Below, in pieces: positions 34,221-43,800 of a stretch of DNA of 64,000 bases. Both the position numbers and the translations under genes were made by a program. Location: NCBI GenBank assembly GCA_009775095.1, contig VSOZ01000004.1:1-64000 (forward strand). Reading direction: 5' to 3'. Under the pieces are notes generated by a model. That model was not told the origin of the DNA. It saw only the letters and a program-made list of their open reading frames with translations, and made no database searches. Position 1 is the first letter of the stretch; every line of letters starts with the position of its first letter. The DNA is from Muribaculum sp. (GTDB lineage Bacteria; Bacteroidota; Bacteroidia; Bacteroidales; Muribaculaceae).

Positions 34221-34228
34221 CAAATGTA
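34221..34228 (-). promoter_or_regulatory. -7 box of the seven-gene exported-protein run
   Basis: On the minus strand the bases read TACATTTG, matching TAnnTTTG, with a leader of ~30 nt to the ATG at 34188. A nine-C run (34248-34256) sits where the -33 element would be. Confidence 0.55.
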
Positions 34229-34247
34229 TGAATATTTTAGTCATTTA

Positions 34248-34277
34248 CCCCCCCCCGTGTTAATATTTGTTAACACG
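34248..34277. promoter_or_regulatory. C9 homopolymer adjoining an 8-bp palindrome in a promoter
   Basis: Nine consecutive C (34248-34256) begin 19 nt upstream of the -7 box of the minus-strand run. They abut CGTGTTAA...TTAACACG (34256-34277), an 8-bp inverted repeat with a 6-nt centre. Homopolymers of this length can slip during replication. The palindrome could be an operator. Confidence 0.5.
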
Positions 34278-34367
34278 CCTACACTAAGCAAATATTCACG
34301 AATTTAAACATTAATTTGCACGACTACACATTTAGCTCTCTTTTATAGTCAATAATTACTAAATTAG

Positions 34368-34454
34368 CTGCCAACTTGCCGAACAAAAAACTGCCAACTT
34401 GCCGAACAAAAAACTGCCAACTTACCGAATAAAAAACCGCCAACTTGCCGAATT
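34368..34454 (+). repeat. 23-bp tandem repeat upstream of the DUF4143 ATPase gene
   Basis: Three full 23-nt units start at 34368, 34391 and 34414, and a partial fourth runs 34437-34454. Each contains GCCAACTT(G/A)CCGAA followed by an A-run. Within a unit, two GCC(A/G)A half-sites lie 9 nt apart. Unit 4 overlaps the -33 region of the downstream promoter, so this is a plausible array of binding sites. The rest of the 310-nt gap (34189-34498) is AT-rich and holds the two divergent promoters and no gene. Confidence 0.85.
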
Positions 34455-34469
34455 CTCAAAAAGAATTGT

Positions 34470-34477
34470 TACCTTTG
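34470..34477 (+). promoter_or_regulatory. -7 box of the DUF4143 ATPase gene
   Basis: TACCTTTG matches TAnnTTTG. A TTG at 34445-34447 inside repeat unit 4 lies 22 nt upstream, and the ATG at 34499 gives a ~15-nt leader. Confidence 0.55.
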
Positions 34478-34498
34478 CTGTAGTTAATCCACATAAAT

Positions 34499-35761
34499 AT
34501 GGGAAAATACAAAGCACGAACAGTCGACAAGATATTGGCAAGCAAGTTGGAGACTGCAGGCGCAGTTTTAATACAAGGGCCTAAATGGTGCGGAAAAACG
34601 ACAACTGCCGAACAGCAGGCCCGCAGTATTCTATACATGGCGGATATGGAGAATTTGCAAATGGCCCAAATTAACGTAAAGGGGCTGTTAAAAGGAGCGA
34701 ATCCCCGGCTTATTGACGAATGGCAGGTAGCGCCACAACTTTGGGACGCCGCCCGCTACGATATTGACCATAGACATCAACAAGGACTTTTTATATTTAC
34801 CGGTTCGTCAGTACCGGCCGACCGATCAAAGATTATACACTCGGGTACGGGGCGTTTTTCGCAACTAAATATGCGTACCATGAGTTTGTTTGAATCCGGC
34901 GATTCAAATGGCGAAATATCGCTTGGAAACCTATTTGAATCAGAAGAAGATATTTATGCTCAGACAGATACCGACATAAACCGTATAGCGTTCCTTAGTT
35001 GTAGAGGAGGTTGGCCGTCATCCATTAATATGAGCGAGCACAATTCACTTACACAGGCATATGATTATCTTGACGCAGTCATATCATCAGACATAAGCAG
35101 AGTCGACGGCATAAGGCGTGATGCATCAAGAGTAAGCCGAATAATGCGTTCGTTAGCCCGAAATCAAGGTGGTCAGATAACGAACAGAGCGATAACAGAA
35201 GATATAAAAGGCAACGAGACAACCACCATAAGTGATGACACAATAGCCTCTTACATCAATGCCCTTAAAGAGATATTTGTAGTGGAGGACGCCCCGGCAT
35301 GGAATCCGAATCTTCGTTCAAGAACAGCAATACGCACATCAGATACCCGTTATTTTGTCGATCCGTCAATCGCAACCGCAGCATTGGGCATAGGACCGCA
35401 AGCATTGCTTAAAGACCTGAATACATTTGGATTGATATTCGAGACATTGTGCATAAGAGATCTTAGAGTCTACGCTTCGGCTATTAACGGAAATGTACTT
35501 CACTATCGTGACAAATCAGGTCTTGAATGCGACGCTGTAGTCATTTTACGTGACGGGCGCTATGGACTGGTAGAGATAAAGCTTGGTGGAGAAAACGCCA
35601 TCGAACACGGAGCCAAGACATTGAACGAACTTTGCAAAAAAATCGATACTGACAAGATGTTAACGCCGTCATTTGCCATGGTACTTGTAGGCGTCGGCAA
35701 ATATGCCTACAGACGTCCCGACGGGGTATTGGTTGTCCCGATCACAACTTTACGTGAATAA
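34499..35761 (+). CDS. DUF4143-type AAA ATPase with nuclease-like C-terminus
   Basis: This is a 420-residue cytoplasmic protein. The N-terminal AAA_14 domain has Walker A GPKWCGKT (27-34), Walker B LIDEWQ (71-76) and the TGSS sensor (101-104). A winged-helix-like middle follows (~200-265). The DUF4143 region ends with HYRDKSGLECDAVV and GLVEIKLGG. The placement of Glu343, Asp345, Glu359 and Lys361 fits a PD-(D/E)xK nuclease-like core. This family is widespread, often duplicated and functionally poorly defined; links to stress, toxin-antitoxin-like or mobile DNA functions have been suggested. It stands alone between divergent neighbours and is preceded by a 23-bp repeat array that may be its own operator. 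Confidence 0.85.
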   Translation: MGKYKARTVDKILASKLETAGAVLIQGPKWCGKTTTAEQQARSILYMADMENLQMAQINVKGLLKGANPRLIDEWQVAPQLWDAARYDIDHRHQQGLFIFTGSSVPADRSKIIHSGTGRFSQLNMRTMSLFESGDSNGEISLGNLFESEEDIYAQTDTDINRIAFLSCRGGWPSSINMSEHNSLTQAYDYLDAVISSDISRVDGIRRDASRVSRIMRSLARNQGGQITNRAITEDIKGNETTTISDDTIASYINALKEIFVVEDAPAWNPNLRSRTAIRTSDTRYFVDPSIATAALGIGPQALLKDLNTFGLIFETLCIRDLRVYASAINGNVLHYRDKSGLECDAVVILRDGRYGLVEIKLGGENAIEHGAKTLNELCKKIDTDKMLTPSFAMVLVGVGKYAYRRPDGVLVVPITTLRE

Positions 35762-35852
35762 CTCTTTCTTTGCTGTAATAAAGTTGTCATCGGTTAACAT
35801 GAGCTATGGTAATTTGATACAAATATTTACTTATCTATCTTTTAAAATAGGA

Positions 35853-35860
35853 TAACTTTG
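35853..35860 (+). promoter_or_regulatory. -7 box of the carboxylesterase gene
   Basis: TAACTTTG matches TAnnTTTG and gives a leader of about 40 nt to the ATG at 35907. Confidence 0.55.
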
Positions 35861-35906
35861 CATCAATAATATAACCAAATCATAATTAACCAAGACCTGA
35901 ACACCA

Positions 35907-37439
35907 ATGAAAAAGTTCTTATTAGCAGCTGTAGCGGCTATGGTTATCGGCTCAAGCGCCGATGCCCTGATACTCCGCACTACAGTAGCACAAGGTGAAA
36001 TCGAAGGAGTCGAACATGAAGGGGCGGCCCTGTACAAAAAAATTCCATATGCCGAACCACCGGTAGGCAATCTGCGCTGGAAAGCCCCGGTAGAGAAAAA
36101 GCCGTGGGAGGGAGTATACAAATCAGACTCTTGGGGCAACCGCCCGCCACAGCACACTGACCCCAATCAGAGCGGCGGCGACGTAGCCATGAGCGAGGAT
36201 TGTCTGTATCTGAGCGTAACGACACCGGCCAAAAGCAAAGACGAAAAACTTCCGGTATTTGTGATGATACACGGCGGAGGCTTTGTAAGCGGCTCATATA
36301 TAGGCACACAGGAGAGTTTTGTCAATGAAGGCATAATATATGTAAGTATCGAATACCGCCTCGGAGCATTAGGTTTTATGAGCCATCCCGAGCTAAGCAA
36401 AGAATCAGGCAACGGTCTGTCAGGCAACTACGGCATACTCGACCAGATAACCGCACTCAAGTGGATACATGAAAATATCGGTGCATTTGGCGGCGACCCT
36501 GAGAAAGTAACCATAGCAGGAGAGTCGGCCGGCGGCATATCGGTCAGCATACTATGCGGATCGCCGCTGTGCAAAGGCTTGTTCCGCGGGGCAATATGCG
36601 AGAGCGGAAGCTCGTTTTGGCCCGTGGCCGAAGAGCGTAACGGCAACACTGCCATGTGCACTCTTGCGGGAGCAGAAAAGGCCGGAGTAGCGTTTCAGAA
36701 GCGTTTCGGCAAGAAAAACATAAAGCAGATGAGAACCGTCGACGCACAAAGCATAGTCGACAGCACGAAGATGGAGGACTTCTGGCCTATAGTAGACGGC
36801 TATGTAATAACCGACGACCAGTACAAGCTGTATGAAGCCGGCAAGTATAATGACGTAAACGTAATAGTAGGCAGCAACTCCGACGAAGGTTCTATATTCT
36901 CATTCCCCATGCCGGTGGAGTATTATCAGAACCGCATCCGCTCCATATACGGCGACTGGGCCGACAGACTGCTCAAACTATACCCGGCCACCAATCCCGA
37001 AGAGGTGTACTTCGCACAGTCCGACATATTCCGCGACGGGTCATTCGCATGGGGTACATATGCTTGGGCCAATCTTCAAAGCCGTACCGGCAAAGGCAAA
37101 GTGTATGTATACTACTTCGATCAGGACTCCGAAAACACCATAATGCGCAGCCGACGCGGCGGAGCAAGCCATGTAGCCGAGATGCCTTTTATATACGGCT
37201 ATACATTCCGCGGCAAGATGAGCGAAATCGATAACCACATGCTGCAGATCATGTCGCGCTACTGGATAAACTTCACCAAGACCGGCAATCCGAATGCAGA
37301 GGCACTCCCCTACTGGACTCCTTACGAGCAGGACAAGAACACCGTTATGATCATGCGCAACGGTTTCTATCTCGACAAAGTGCCCAACAAGCCGCAGATA
37401 GACTTCTTTGAAGAATTCTTCAAAAGCAGACGCCAATAA
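35907..37439 (+). CDS. Exported type-B carboxylesterase
   Basis: This is a 510-residue exported alpha/beta hydrolase with a signal peptide (residues 1-20). Hallmarks of the carboxylesterase/cholinesterase family are in order: IPYAEPPVGNLRWK, SEDCLYLSV, the oxyanion loop HGGGFVSGS, GNYGILDQITALKWIHENIGAFGGDPEKVTI, and the nucleophile elbow GESAGG with Ser207. The acid is Glu327 (SNSDEGSIF) and the base His422 (GASHVAEMPFIYG). It probably hydrolyses acyl or aryl esters outside the cytoplasm, perhaps removing acyl groups from plant polymers given the adjoining PUL; its substrate is unknown. It is convergent with the PUL and separated from it by a bidirectional terminator. Confidence 0.85.
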   Translation: MKKFLLAAVAAMVIGSSADALILRTTVAQGEIEGVEHEGAALYKKIPYAEPPVGNLRWKAPVEKKPWEGVYKSDSWGNRPPQHTDPNQSGGDVAMSEDCLYLSVTTPAKSKDEKLPVFVMIHGGGFVSGSYIGTQESFVNEGIIYVSIEYRLGALGFMSHPELSKESGNGLSGNYGILDQITALKWIHENIGAFGGDPEKVTIAGESAGGISVSILCGSPLCKGLFRGAICESGSSFWPVAEERNGNTAMCTLAGAEKAGVAFQKRFGKKNIKQMRTVDAQSIVDSTKMEDFWPIVDGYVITDDQYKLYEAGKYNDVNVIVGSNSDEGSIFSFPMPVEYYQNRIRSIYGDWADRLLKLYPATNPEEVYFAQSDIFRDGSFAWGTYAWANLQSRTGKGKVYVYYFDQDSENTIMRSRRGGASHVAEMPFIYGYTFRGKMSEIDNHMLQIMSRYWINFTKTGNPNAEALPYWTPYEQDKNTVMIMRNGFYLDKVPNKPQIDFFEEFFKSRRQ

Positions 37440-37463
37440 TCATATTTTAAACAAACAGCAATA

Positions 37464-37507
37464 TACCCTGCATTCTGCCGAAGCAAGATGCAGGGTACAT
37501 TATTTTT
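37464..37507. terminator. Bidirectional terminator between esterase and PUL
   Basis: TACCCTGCAT (37464-37473) pairs with ATGCAGGGTA (37488-37497) around a 14-nt loop. TATTTTTT follows on the + strand. The gap separates two convergent genes, so the hairpin likely serves both. Confidence 0.75.
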
Positions 37508-37528
37508 TAGTCACCAATCGGTAAAGAG

Positions 37529-38785
37529 TCAACGCTGAGGCATGGTCTTGGAGAGCGGCTTCTCATGGCGCAACATGCGCGCAGCCTCACCCGTGAGCCA
37601 TAGGTAATGGTCGCTCGGTTTGCCGTCCATGCCAACAAACTCAATATCCTTGCCTACCGGAGGATTGTCGGTGCACTTGAATATGGCGGTACCCTCGTTG
37701 ACCTCGTCAAACATAGCTACATAGAGCATCGTGGCGCCGGCGTTGAGAGCCGTGTATATCTGCTGCCAGTAGAAGCGGCCGCCCTGACGCGGTATGGAAC
37801 CGGCCGGCTTGACATCGTCGGGAAACTCGAAGCGGCTCAGATTGTGCCAGCTGAAACCGGGGGTCACGACAGGCACATAGCCTATGCCTCGCTCGGCACA
37901 CCACTTCATGTCGCCCATTATCACGTCGCGATAGCGGTCCATGTCATTGTGAAGCAGCGGAGTGAAGCGCTGCACCATCCACGGCAACACAATGTCGCAC
38001 TTGGCGATAAGTTCGTGAAGGTAGGGGTCATTGACACAGTCGGCATTAAGGTCGCGCCAGAATGTGGGCACACCCACCATGACGCTGCAGCCTCCGTATT
38101 CGGGGTCATTTTTCAGGAAATCGATAAACCGTTCAAGTCCTATGTTGCGTATATTGTAAGGACGGTCGGGGAAACCTACACCCCATATGGTCACCAACGG
38201 CTTGCCATTGTAAAACACATATGTGTTGTCGCCGTCGGGAGCGGTGACCCGCAGCGAGTCGACAAGATACTTCCAGTCATCGACAAGCATGGAGCAGTTG
38301 TCGGTAGCGGGATTCAGCCCCGACAAGTCATACATGACACCTATTGCACGGTCATACTTGCGGGCCGCCTCCATGGCATTGCTCAGCACATGGCTGCGCT
38401 TGCGCGTCTCGGGCTTTGCCGCGCCCCAGAAACGCTGCATAAACACACCGTCGAGGCCGTAGTCCTTCATCCACTTGAAGTGCAGGTCAACGGTAGTTTT
38501 GTCGTCGGACGAGAAAAAGCGCGCTCCGCTACCGTCGGCATGTTTCAGCCCGGTAGGATAGGTCTTCTCATATTCGCTTACATCAGGCCACATGTCGATG
38601 CGCACCTGCTTCTCATCACCGAGCCAAGTGCCCTTGCGCGGCTGATGAAACCATCCCTGATAACCTGCCATAACAAGACCGTCGTATGACGGATACTTGG
38701 TGACCCGGGAATGTTTGGTGCCGGCACAAAGTCCGGCCACAAACAACATCCCCGTAAATAATATGATCGTTCTCTTTATATTCAT
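37529..38785 (-). CDS. GH71/99-like exported glycosidase (PUL, copy 1)
   Basis: This is a 418-residue exported protein with a signal peptide (1-21, ending LCAG). The catalytic-type region shows VMAGYQGWFHQP, IDMWPDVSEYEKTYPTGL, FKWMKDYGLDGVFMQRFWG and AIGVMYDLSGL, then LPWMVQRFTP and GRFYWQQIYTALNAGATMLYVAMFDEVNEGTAIFK. This matches Bacteroidales proteins placed near GH71/GH99, often mislabelled xylosidase/arabinosidase. GH99 enzymes cut inside alpha-mannan or related chains, but substrate cannot be inferred for this branch. Its start codon overlaps the stop of the CBM6/GH43 gene by 4 nt, so the two are translationally coupled. A lipoprotein paralog lies at 47965-49536. Confidence 0.75.
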   Translation of the reverse strand: MNIKRTIILFTGMLFVAGLCAGTKHSRVTKYPSYDGLVMAGYQGWFHQPRKGTWLGDEKQVRIDMWPDVSEYEKTYPTGLKHADGSGARFFSSDDKTTVDLHFKWMKDYGLDGVFMQRFWGAAKPETRKRSHVLSNAMEAARKYDRAIGVMYDLSGLNPATDNCSMLVDDWKYLVDSLRVTAPDGDNTYVFYNGKPLVTIWGVGFPDRPYNIRNIGLERFIDFLKNDPEYGGCSVMVGVPTFWRDLNADCVNDPYLHELIAKCDIVLPWMVQRFTPLLHNDMDRYRDVIMGDMKWCAERGIGYVPVVTPGFSWHNLSRFEFPDDVKPAGSIPRQGGRFYWQQIYTALNAGATMLYVAMFDEVNEGTAIFKCTDNPPVGKDIEFVGMDGKPSDHYLWLTGEAARMLRHEKPLSKTMPQR

Positions 38786-40800
38786 TTGCCTGTACGTTTT
38801 TCAGTTTCGAAGCTCAATGTAAAATTCTCTATCGATATATCGCCGCGCTTGACACGAAGTTCAATGAAATGCTCTCCGGCCTGAAGGGGCAGTTCGAGCA
38901 CCATATCCTGCCAACCGGTAGATGCCTTGTCGGGAAGAAACTCGCCACGCATCGAGGTAAGATACTCGGCATCCTCCATCACGGCCAGTCGCGAATTGGG
39001 GATGCTTTGACGCAACCTTATATTGACTTTATACGTGCCGCGCTTCTCGACATTAAGGCTGAAGCGCAGCCACTCCTCGGCACCGAGAGTCACGAAATCG
39101 GCATCACGATCCGGAGCCTTCTTAGAGCAAGTGAAGTAACCCTTTGAGTTACGTCCACGGTTATAATTGACAGCCGGCACGGTCAACGGAGCTGATGCCA
39201 AAAGCGTAAGCGGTGTCGACAGATAGGGTTCGCCCCAAGTATTGACCATGTCTATAGACCCGTCGGGGTTGTAAACAAGCTCGTCGAAGCACACGGAGCG
39301 AAGGTTGCCGCGTCCGGAATAGTCGGCCGTGTGGTAGAACTGATACCATTTGTCCTTGAACTTGACTATCGATCCGTGGGTGGTGTCGTGGCCGTGAGCA
39401 AGCATGTACACGCCTTTGGGAGTGTAGGGACCGAGCGGATCGTCAGCCACCGAATAACGCAGATGATTATTCTCGAAGTTATTGTCGGAATGGCTTAGAT
39501 AGTACTTGCCGTTGTATTTGTGTACCCACGGAGCCTCATGGAAGTCTTCAAACGAGCCGATCTGCTTCATTTCGCCGTCAAGTTTGGTCCAGTCATCTCT
39601 GCGCAGCTTGCCGCCCCAGCAGCCCTTGCCGCCACCGCCTACGTATATGTAGGGCTGACCGTCATCGTCGACAAACAGACAGGGGTCTATGACCGACGGC
39701 ACGCCTTTGATATAGCCTTTGGCATCAAACGGACCGGCAGGATTGCGCGATGTAGCCACAAATATGCCCCAGACATCCTCGACATTGGAGAGCTTGTGGG
39801 GATAGATGAAGTAATACAGACTGTCGGCGGGATTGTATCCGCAGTCGGGCGCCCACATGAAACCGTCGGAACCTATGCCGGTGAGGGCATTGGATGTGGC
39901 GGCGTTCATGACCTCGCCGTGATCGGTCCAGTTGACAAGATCCTCGGTAGAGAAGATATGATAGCGATCCATGTAGTCGCATCCGCGCGGAGGCTCAAGG
40001 TCATGTGAAGCGTAGACATAGAGCACATCGCGGCCGTCGATGTTCCATACATGGGCCGACGGATCGGCGGTATATAGAGCACCGGTAAGACCGCACTCCT
40101 TCATAGGCGACGTGAAGTCAAGAAACAACGGATTGTCGGTGTACACCGATGTACGCGGATAGTCAAATGACAGAGCCGCAGCGGGCTTTTTATAGTCGCC
40201 AACGCGTTCAAGAGCAAACCAATCGAAGTTTATGCCTCCCGCGGGCACCCATTTTATGACATGACGACCCTTTGTCAGGTATACACCGTCGGTCGTGTCG
40301 AGCGTATATGTATCCCAGCCGTTGCCCGTGGCGTATAGCATCGAGCCGGCTGCATCGCCGTCGACCTCGAAATAGTACGGCGACCGGTCATCAGAAGCCG
40401 TGCTTGCCTCAATGCGGTATTCGCCCGGCTGAGCCACGTCGATCGTATAGCAAAGCCAGTCACGGCCGGCCGAGACATTGCCCACGGCCCATCCGTCGGC
40501 AGTCTTGCTGACCGACACCGCGGCCTTGTCGCGGCGATACTCGTTATCACCGCCGTTGTTGAACGAATAAGCCTTGCCTGCGACCCCGCCGTCGAAGTCT
40601 TCGGCCTGAATTTTGGTCTGTCCGTTTTTCGCCACCTTGGTCACGCCGTTATAGGCCTTGCCCGTATAGCTTTTCAGAAATTTTCCGGGAGTGGTGCCGG
40701 AGTCGTAGTAATCATAGATGTATCCGTCGGGAACGGCGCACAAGCCTCCGAGAGACAGAGACAAGGCCACGGCCGACAACACTGAACGTTTTATTTTCAT
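38782..40800 (-). CDS. GH43 glycosidase flanked by CBM6-like domains
   Basis: This is a 672-residue exported enzyme (signal peptide 1-22). Residues ~63-200 are a CBM6-like beta-sandwich (IQAEDFD, GEYRIEAS, YFEVDG, HVIKWVPAGGINFDWFAL). The five-bladed GH43 domain follows: base Asp246 in TADPSAHVW, pKa-modulating Asp372 in IDPCLF, and acid Glu422 in HEAPWVHKYNGKYYL. A second sugar-binding-like region (~545-665: VNYNRGRNSKGYF, ADFVTLGAEEWLRFSL, HFIELRVKRG) ends the protein. The likely activity is removal of arabinofuranose or xylose side groups, based on family. It overlaps the GH71/99-like gene by 4 nt and follows GH2 after 35 nt. Confidence 0.85.
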   Translation of the reverse strand: MKIKRSVLSAVALSLSLGGLCAVPDGYIYDYYDSGTTPGKFLKSYTGKAYNGVTKVAKNGQTKIQAEDFDGGVAGKAYSFNNGGDNEYRRDKAAVSVSKTADGWAVGNVSAGRDWLCYTIDVAQPGEYRIEASTASDDRSPYYFEVDGDAAGSMLYATGNGWDTYTLDTTDGVYLTKGRHVIKWVPAGGINFDWFALERVGDYKKPAAALSFDYPRTSVYTDNPLFLDFTSPMKECGLTGALYTADPSAHVWNIDGRDVLYVYASHDLEPPRGCDYMDRYHIFSTEDLVNWTDHGEVMNAATSNALTGIGSDGFMWAPDCGYNPADSLYYFIYPHKLSNVEDVWGIFVATSRNPAGPFDAKGYIKGVPSVIDPCLFVDDDGQPYIYVGGGGKGCWGGKLRRDDWTKLDGEMKQIGSFEDFHEAPWVHKYNGKYYLSHSDNNFENNHLRYSVADDPLGPYTPKGVYMLAHGHDTTHGSIVKFKDKWYQFYHTADYSGRGNLRSVCFDELVYNPDGSIDMVNTWGEPYLSTPLTLLASAPLTVPAVNYNRGRNSKGYFTCSKKAPDRDADFVTLGAEEWLRFSLNVEKRGTYKVNIRLRQSIPNSRLAVMEDAEYLTSMRGEFLPDKASTGWQDMVLELPLQAGEHFIELRVKRGDISIENFTLSFETEKRTGK

Positions 40801-40835
40801 TGTATTGTATTTTGGTTAAGTTTCAAGAGACTGAT

Positions 40836-43800
40836 TTATCGAACTTCGGGATTCACATAAGCCGCATTGAGCAGAGGTATGAAATCGGCGCGGTTGTCGC
40901 AGTAGAAGAAGCCGTAGAAATCATTGTTAAGGTCATCGGGACGCACCGTGAGAGTAATCTTATTCCACCCCGATTTAAGCGGCAGCTCATGGAAGCGTGC
41001 TTCGTTATGGGCCTGCTTCACCGCTACCGGTTTGCCATTTACCGCAAGCGCGGCTTTTTTGCTCTTGACCTCAAAGCTCAGTTTGGGCACATTAGGCTCG
41101 ATCAACAGGTCGTCGAGAGGACGCGGGCTGTAGGCGTAGAACACCAGTTCGGCACTCTCGCCGCCGTTTTTGGCGAAGTGTGCTTTGGCCGATTCAGGCA
41201 GCATGACCTTACCGTCGCGGTGGAAGAAAACGTCGTTGGCATCAATCTCACGCTGACGACACTGCACACCGGCATTAGCAAGCAGACGCGAAAGAGTGTT
41301 GAAGCCCTTTTCGGAATTGGCAAACTCGGTAAGCGTACTTACGTACATGTCGGAAGTTTTGCCGGGATAACGTACGAAGACAGCCGTAGCCTCGGGACAT
41401 TCGTTCTCGCTACGCAGGACAGACGCGGTCTTGAGCTCTTCAGCGCGCTTGTTCCATTTACGCCAGTCGGTGCGACAGGCGTCAAGAAGCACCTCGCCGT
41501 TTTCTACAAATCGGCCCGACAAAGCGTTGCGCGACACGTCGCCTACCTGTACCTCGCAGAAATAGAAGTCGCTGTTGTTGAAGCCGCGAAGCCATGAGCT
41601 CTGCACGGGAATGAATGACGAGCGCACGAGCGGTGTCACCTCAAGTTCGTCAGGCAACAATCCTGCCAGCGCCTTGACGGCCTCGGGAGTCACGCCCCAC
41701 AGCCATACATCGGCGCCTTTGGCTGCCAAAGCCTTGATTTTGGTTATATCGTCGGCCGACACCACCGAAGAGGCATCGACAATAACAAGAGCCGAAGCCG
41801 GCTTCTTGACGCGTGTGCTCCATATAACACCCTGCTCGTCAAGAGTACGCTTGACATTGCCGTCGGCATTGCCTACAAACATCACCTCGCCGTAAGGCTT
41901 GGCGGCATTGGCTGCCGGAGCCTCGTAAGCCGACTTGTCGACTTCGGCCCACTCGCTCCATGCAGGAGCTCCGGGAGCATTTGCGGCACGCAGCGCCGCA
42001 AAAAGCGGCCACTCCTCATACAGAGGCAGAGCGGGATCGTAACCGGGATTGAACGTAGTGCTGTAAGGGCCCACACGCTCGGGCTGCACGCCGGGAACAC
42101 CCTCGATGTATTCACCAAAGAATATACCGTCATTCTCAAGTGACGGAGCCACGGTCAAGTCGCGCTTGCCGAGAGGAAGCGGCTTTAGTCCGTACCATAC
42201 CATATTGAATATTGTACTGAAACTTGCGCCCATGTTGCGCTGATCGGCTATAAGATTGTAGCATTCGTTGGCAAGGCCCTCCATGCGTCCGAGCTGCAAT
42301 TCGTAAGCACGCTCGCCGTTGTATTTCGACACCTGCTCGGGAGTGCCGTAATAAGCCATACTGTGCTCACCCATACCCCACGGCTTGCCGATAGCCTTCC
42401 AGCCGTTCATGGAGTTTTTGTCGCCATAGTGTCCTACGGTAACCGGCAGTATGCCGTCACCGTCATCTTCACCGTCTGACGAAATCCACGGACGTGTCGG
42501 GTCAATGTCACGTACAATGTCGCGCCATTCTTCCCACGCCTTCACCTGAAGCGGCATGAGGTCGGGACGATTGTATACATATAATATAACAGGCTTGTTT
42601 TCGTTGCTGACCGACCAGCCGAATACCGACGCATGGTTACGGTCGCGCTTCACGAAGCGTGACAGGTGATCCTTCGAGTGCTCCCAGAACTTGTCAGAGT
42701 CAAGCTTCGGGCCTCCGTCACTTGCCCAGTTGGCAGTCTCGTCGAGCACACAGATGCCCATCTCGTCAGCCATGTCGAGATAGAAACGCGGATACACCTG
42801 CGCATGAGGACGCACAGCATTGCCGTTCATGTCCTTTATGGCCTTGAACCAAGCCCATGCATAACGGCGCGTCATCTGCGGAATGCCTTGGAAGTGCCAC
42901 GAGTCGCTGCGAAGAGCATAAGGCTTACCGTTAAGACACTGCTTGTCGCCGACCAACGTCCATTGACGCCAGCCGAAGCGTTCATACTTTTTGTCAATAG
43001 TATTCTTTTTGTCTGCTACGTTAAGCACCAGACCATACAAGTTGGGCTGCTCGGGAGTCCAGAGATTAAGACGCCCGTCGACCTTGACCGACAGAGTGGT
43101 CTTGACTGAAGAACCCGCGGGAACCGACACTTTAACGGGAGCTATGGCAAGGGCGCTCGCGCCAAGCATCGACTTGGGTTCGGGAGCGGAGTTGACATCA
43201 TTGCCGGCAAGGTTGATCCACCTGCGCACGTCACCGCCGAGAGTCACATCGGCTTTTTTGGGGGTATTATTGGTCAGCTCGACCTCAACCTCCAGCAGGT
43301 CCTTGTCGACAAGCGGTTTTACAAACACGTCGCTCACCTGAAGTTTCGGCATGGCAAGCAGATATACGTCCTGCCATATACCGTTTATATGGTAGCCCCA
43401 CATAGAACCTGCAGGCACTATACGACGGCCTACGGTTGAGTTGTCCTCAAACAGTTTCTGACTTCTTACGCCGACAAGCACCTCGGCTTTCTCACCGGGA
43501 GTGACTACATCGGTCACATCAAACGAGAACGGGAGAAAGAGGTCAAAGTTCTCGCCGACTTTATGTCCGTTGACATAAACCACAGCCTCACCGGCTACGG
43601 CTTCAAAATAGAGTTTTATCTCCTCACCCGCCCAGTCGGCCGGCACGGTAAAGTCTTTTTTCAACCATCCCATCAGTATATCGTCCCACTCGGCGGGGTA
43701 AGAAGGATAGTTGCGATGGTCGGGACCCTCAAGGTCGCGGTTGGCAAAGCTGTTGATGTTCCACGGCGAGGGTATTTTTATCGGAGTCTTGCTCCATCCG

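Noticed and set aside
34368..34454. Possible CRISPR array
   Set aside because: Units are directly adjacent with no unique spacers and no cas genes nearby; it is a simple tandem repeat at a promoter.
37607..38689. 360-codon + strand frame opposite the GH71/99-like gene
   Set aside because: It is a shadow of a gene with clear family motifs on the other strand; its own translation shows no domain or signal.
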